The position numbers were made by a program, and so were the translations under genes. A model generated the notes under the pieces. That model saw nothing but the letters and a program-made list of their open reading frames with translations, searched no databases and was not told the DNA's origin. This document shows positions 61,317-64,000 of a stretch of 64,000 bases of DNA, in pieces (position 1 is the first letter of the stretch; every line of letters starts with the position of its first letter). This DNA is from Calothrix sp. NIES-2098 (GTDB taxonomy: Bacteria; Cyanobacteriota; Cyanobacteriia; Cyanobacteriales; Nostocaceae): assembly GCA_002368175.1 (NCBI GenBank), contig AP018173.1:1-64000 (forward strand). Reading direction: 5' to 3'.

Positions 61317-62672
61317 CTAGGCAGCTACTTGTTTTGCCACAATACTCATTTTTACACCACCTTGAGGTGCCAATAAAAAACCTCGACGTGCAGGATTAAC
61401 AGGATATTTATCTTCTAATTTTAATTGATAATTTAACATAATCGTCGCCAGAATTAATTTCATTTCAAACAGAGCAAATACTTGACCTAGACATTGACGA
61501 GAACCTCCACCAAAAGGCCAAAATTCATAAGATGAGTATTTACGATTAATAAACCTTTCTGGTTGAAATTTGTTTGGTTGAGGATATAAATCTTCTCGAC
61601 GATGAGTTAGATAAATACAAGGTGTCACATATGTCCCAGCAGGAACATCATATCCCCTTAAATTAACAGAGCGGAGAGTAACTCTGGGAAAAGTGAAAAG
61701 AACTACAGGGTAAATCCGTAAGGTTTCTTGACAAATTGCTGTCAAATAAGGAAGTTGAGTAATTGTGAGTGGATCGGGAGTCTTTAAACCTTGTAACTCA
61801 TGTAACATTTTCTCATAGACTTCCGGTTGTTGATGAATCCAGTATAAAGCCCAAGCAATTGCAGTAGCAGTCGTTTCGTGTCCAGCAACAAGTAAAGCTA
61901 AGAGATTATCTCTTAATTCGGCATCACTCATGCTCTGTCCATCTTCATATTTTGCCTGCATTAGCAAACTCAGAATATCAAAACGATTTGGTTGCGATTG
62001 TTGGCGACGCTTCCATATTTCTGACATCAGTATTTTATCAATCTGTTGTCGCAAACTCAGATATCTTCCCCAAGGACTCCAAGAGCCTAAATCTTTCTGT
62101 AAAGCCGGGAACAATAAAAGACTAGCACCAAGTGGTGAATTAGTTAAATTTAACCAACTTGTCATTAAGGTTTTCAAATTTTCAAAGTTTAACCCCTCAT
62201 CAATACCAAAGACTATTTTTAAAATAATCTTCATGGTAATGTTTTCACTCAAATGACGAGCAATAAAATTTTCACCTAGTTTGAGTTGTTGTATTACTTG
62301 TTGAGTAATCTCACAAATTTGTTGCCCATAATTGAACATTTGTTCTCCATGCAAGGGAGGCATCATTAGCTTGCGCTGTTTCTGATGACGTTCTCCATCT
62401 TGCACAATTAATGAGTTTTCGCCAATTTGAGGTTTGAAGATTTCATTGGCAGCACCTGGAGCATCAAGATTTTTTTTGGGAGGATTAAATAACTCTTGAA
62501 GGTCTTGCGGATGGCTAACAACTAAAGTCTCTATGTTGCCAAAAGAATTAGTAAAAAAAATATCTCCATAATTTTTAGCACAACGTTCCAAAAAATCTAA
62601 CGGTTTTAGGGTAGATTCAATTTGTTGGATAAATTTAGGAGTTTTAAGTTTTTCAATTTGCTTGATTGTCAT
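61317..62672 (-). CDS. Cytochrome P450, CYP110-like
   Basis: 451 residues. I-helix LLVAGHETTATAIAW (near 262), ExxR helix ICQETLRIYP (near 311), PERF region FQPERFINRKYSSYEFWPFGGGSRQCLG with the heme cysteine near 390. The overall order and the start (KLKTPKFIQQIESTLKPLDFLERCAKNYGD) match CYP110 enzymes of cyanobacteria, which hydroxylate fatty acids, alkanes or terpenoids. Soluble, without membrane anchor. Electron donors are not encoded here. No terpene synthase is adjacent, so the substrate cannot be assigned. Confidence 0.93.
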   Translation of the reverse strand: MTIKQIEKLKTPKFIQQIESTLKPLDFLERCAKNYGDIFFTNSFGNIETLVVSHPQDLQELFNPPKKNLDAPGAANEIFKPQIGENSLIVQDGERHQKQRKLMMPPLHGEQMFNYGQQICEITQQVIQQLKLGENFIARHLSENITMKIILKIVFGIDEGLNFENLKTLMTSWLNLTNSPLGASLLLFPALQKDLGSWSPWGRYLSLRQQIDKILMSEIWKRRQQSQPNRFDILSLLMQAKYEDGQSMSDAELRDNLLALLVAGHETTATAIAWALYWIHQQPEVYEKMLHELQGLKTPDPLTITQLPYLTAICQETLRIYPVVLFTFPRVTLRSVNLRGYDVPAGTYVTPCIYLTHRREDLYPQPNKFQPERFINRKYSSYEFWPFGGGSRQCLGQVFALFEMKLILATIMLNYQLKLEDKYPVNPARRGFLLAPQGGVKMSIVAKQVAA

Positions 62673-62745
62673 ATGTGCTAGATGCCCCGAGAAATATTTT
62701 GTTTAAACTTTTAGTATAAACAGCAAGAAGCTGCATTGGTTTTCG

Positions 62746-63864
62746 TCAAACTGCGAATAATCCAGATTTTTTAAGACGAGAGAGTAAACCTGAACGGCTA
62801 CTGTAATCCTTCTGTATCTTTTGAATGCTGGCTTTAAACTCTTCTAACGATCCTTGATATTCTGCCAAGTCTCGCAAATCAATAAGATATGCAACTGCTT
62901 GTTCATAGGGTTTTGATTGCTTCAGTTCGATTAACTTATATACTTCTAACCACACTTTATCTTTTTTTAAAGCCAGTGCTTCTAATTTACGGATTTTCTC
63001 CTGTTGTGCTCTCAGGAATTCCTGTTTATTGCGGCGTTCATTTTGCTCTTGAGCACCTGTTAATAATTCTGCTAAAGAGCGTCTAGTAATCTTATCATTA
63101 CCAGAATTTTTTGGATTTTTAAATATTGCTCTTAGTCTCTTAATAAGCTGAAGCTTAACATTAGGTTCATCCCTCATTACTTTGAGTAGAAATTCATTTT
63201 TCTCCTCTGATGACAAAGTACGAATCCATTCTTCTATTGGTTCAACTTCATCTTGTTGCGAAACACTTTCTCCTGTTGCAAACGCTATCAGATCTCGGTC
63301 GATATCAAAAAATTCTATAAAAGCTTCCAAATAGATGGGTAGTTGATTCAAGTTCGCAGGTACAGGTGGTTCAAGCAACTCCTCTTGCTCTTCATAGATA
63401 GAGATGGAAGTAGCTTTTAGCCAAGCAAGGTATAAAGCTCTAAAATCTCCCTGTAAAATGTCATCTCGAATCTGCAATAACCTAGTTAACCATCCTTCAC
63501 CTTCTATCCAAGTTCGATATTCTTCATCATCAAGATTGATATCTAAGATTATATAGCTTGAGTTTGTAGATACTGTAATTTGCTCGGGTAGACAGTAAGG
63601 CTCAAAAACTGAGGAATCAATCACCGATTTTGGCAGACGAAATACTAATTGTCTAGTACCCCAATTTGCCACATATAGCATAACATCAAAGCACTTTTCT
63701 AAAAGCTCTTTAGGTTCGCCTCTAAAATCACCATAGCTATAAGTAAAAATCGCACTTCTTGATGTTAGCTGTACGCGGCTGGAAAGCTTACTAATATACG
63801 TTTGTTCTGATGTTGTTAATGGTTTGTCTACTGCTTGAAATTCGTAATACTGATATTCACTCAT
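62746..63864 (-). CDS. Conserved hypothetical protein (often near SWIM zinc-finger genes)
   Basis: 372 residues beginning MSEYQYYEFQAVDKPLTTSE. It has a conserved-looking N-terminal half (VQLTSRSAIFTYSYGDFRGEP, VMLYVANWGTRQLVFRLPKS, GDFRALYLAWLKA, EPPVPANLNQL) and a helical basic C-terminal half with a coiled coil. I recall this family next to SWIM zinc-finger proteins in other bacteria, but that partner is not in the window; the P450 gene follows instead. Function unknown. Confidence 0.7.
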   Translation of the reverse strand: MSEYQYYEFQAVDKPLTTSEQTYISKLSSRVQLTSRSAIFTYSYGDFRGEPKELLEKCFDVMLYVANWGTRQLVFRLPKSVIDSSVFEPYCLPEQITVSTNSSYIILDINLDDEEYRTWIEGEGWLTRLLQIRDDILQGDFRALYLAWLKATSISIYEEQEELLEPPVPANLNQLPIYLEAFIEFFDIDRDLIAFATGESVSQQDEVEPIEEWIRTLSSEEKNEFLLKVMRDEPNVKLQLIKRLRAIFKNPKNSGNDKITRRSLAELLTGAQEQNERRNKQEFLRAQQEKIRKLEALALKKDKVWLEVYKLIELKQSKPYEQAVAYLIDLRDLAEYQGSLEEFKASIQKIQKDYSSRSGLLSRLKKSGLFAV

Positions 63865-64000
63865 TGTCTTATTTATTTTGACGATGTTAATTTATTTAGA
63901 TAAATTCATAACAATTGATTCCGCCCATTTTTTATAATTTTGCTGTTATTACTTTTCAATAACAGCAAAACAGCTTAATATTTAGCTAACTTTTTGTTTT
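63865..64000. other. Promoter-side flank at the window end
   Basis: A+T-rich sequence upstream of the hypothetical gene at 62746. CTGTTATTACTTTTCAATAACAG near 63942-63964 forms an imperfect hairpin. No gene begins before base 64000. Confidence 0.3.

Overview
The window looks like one end of a linear plasmid, or other secondary replicon, of a filamentous heterocystous cyanobacterium (Nostocales). Pointers to that host are the dense GCGATCGC (HIP1) sites, an rbp-rpsU pair, a CYP110-type P450, a NrdJ-type reductase fragment, CRISPR repeats ending in ATGGAAAC, and transposase families common in Nostoc/Anabaena. Base composition is A+T-rich, apart from a few more G+C-rich imports such as pyrC and an SDR gene. 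I had no database access, so all family names come from recognised motifs.

Left end (1-8 kb). Base 1 opens a perfect 48-bp palindrome, followed by 4.6 copies of a 32-bp tandem repeat and more degenerate copies of the same CACCCCAT-type motif. A 617-codon gene at 4641-6494 has the GRR...GQGKKR...R...LGH...Y signature of protelomerases (telomere resolvases). A helically phased array of half-sites lies upstream of it. Palindrome, subtelomeric repeats and protelomerase together suggest a replicon with covalently closed hairpin ends, which is unusual for cyanobacteria. Small regulators, two short membrane proteins, a HEPN-like protein and two copies of a 203-bp repeat fill the rest.

8-17 kb. Two CRISPR arrays with near-identical leaders (8621-9451 and 14661-15332) have no cas genes nearby. 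Between them lie a ParA/ribbon-helix-helix cassette, an RNase HI fused to a zinc-ribbon tail, a GIY-YIG-like protein, a secreted nuclease, and a reductase N-terminus fused to a membrane tail.

17-31 kb. This part holds a HigBA-type toxin-antitoxin pair, ParAB, rbp-rpsU, a two-gene STAND system (P-loop ATPase plus TPR/nSTAND/WD40 protein), an actin-like ParM with a small partner, and a second ParAB. The window therefore has four partition cassettes, which suggests replicon fusion.

31-44 kb. A SNF2-type helicase is followed by a truncated DUF499 ATPase gene, a broken dinB, broken transposases and a HEAT-NACHT membrane protein. This looks like a decaying defence island.

44-64 kb. The region is mosaic: an ISAs1 element nested inside an IS4 element, an IS630, and a 4.0-kb Tn3-family transposon with a tyrosine recombinase. 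Cargo between them includes an SDR, pyrC, a TetR/FAD-oxidase pair, a CYP110-like P450 and a conserved hypothetical protein.
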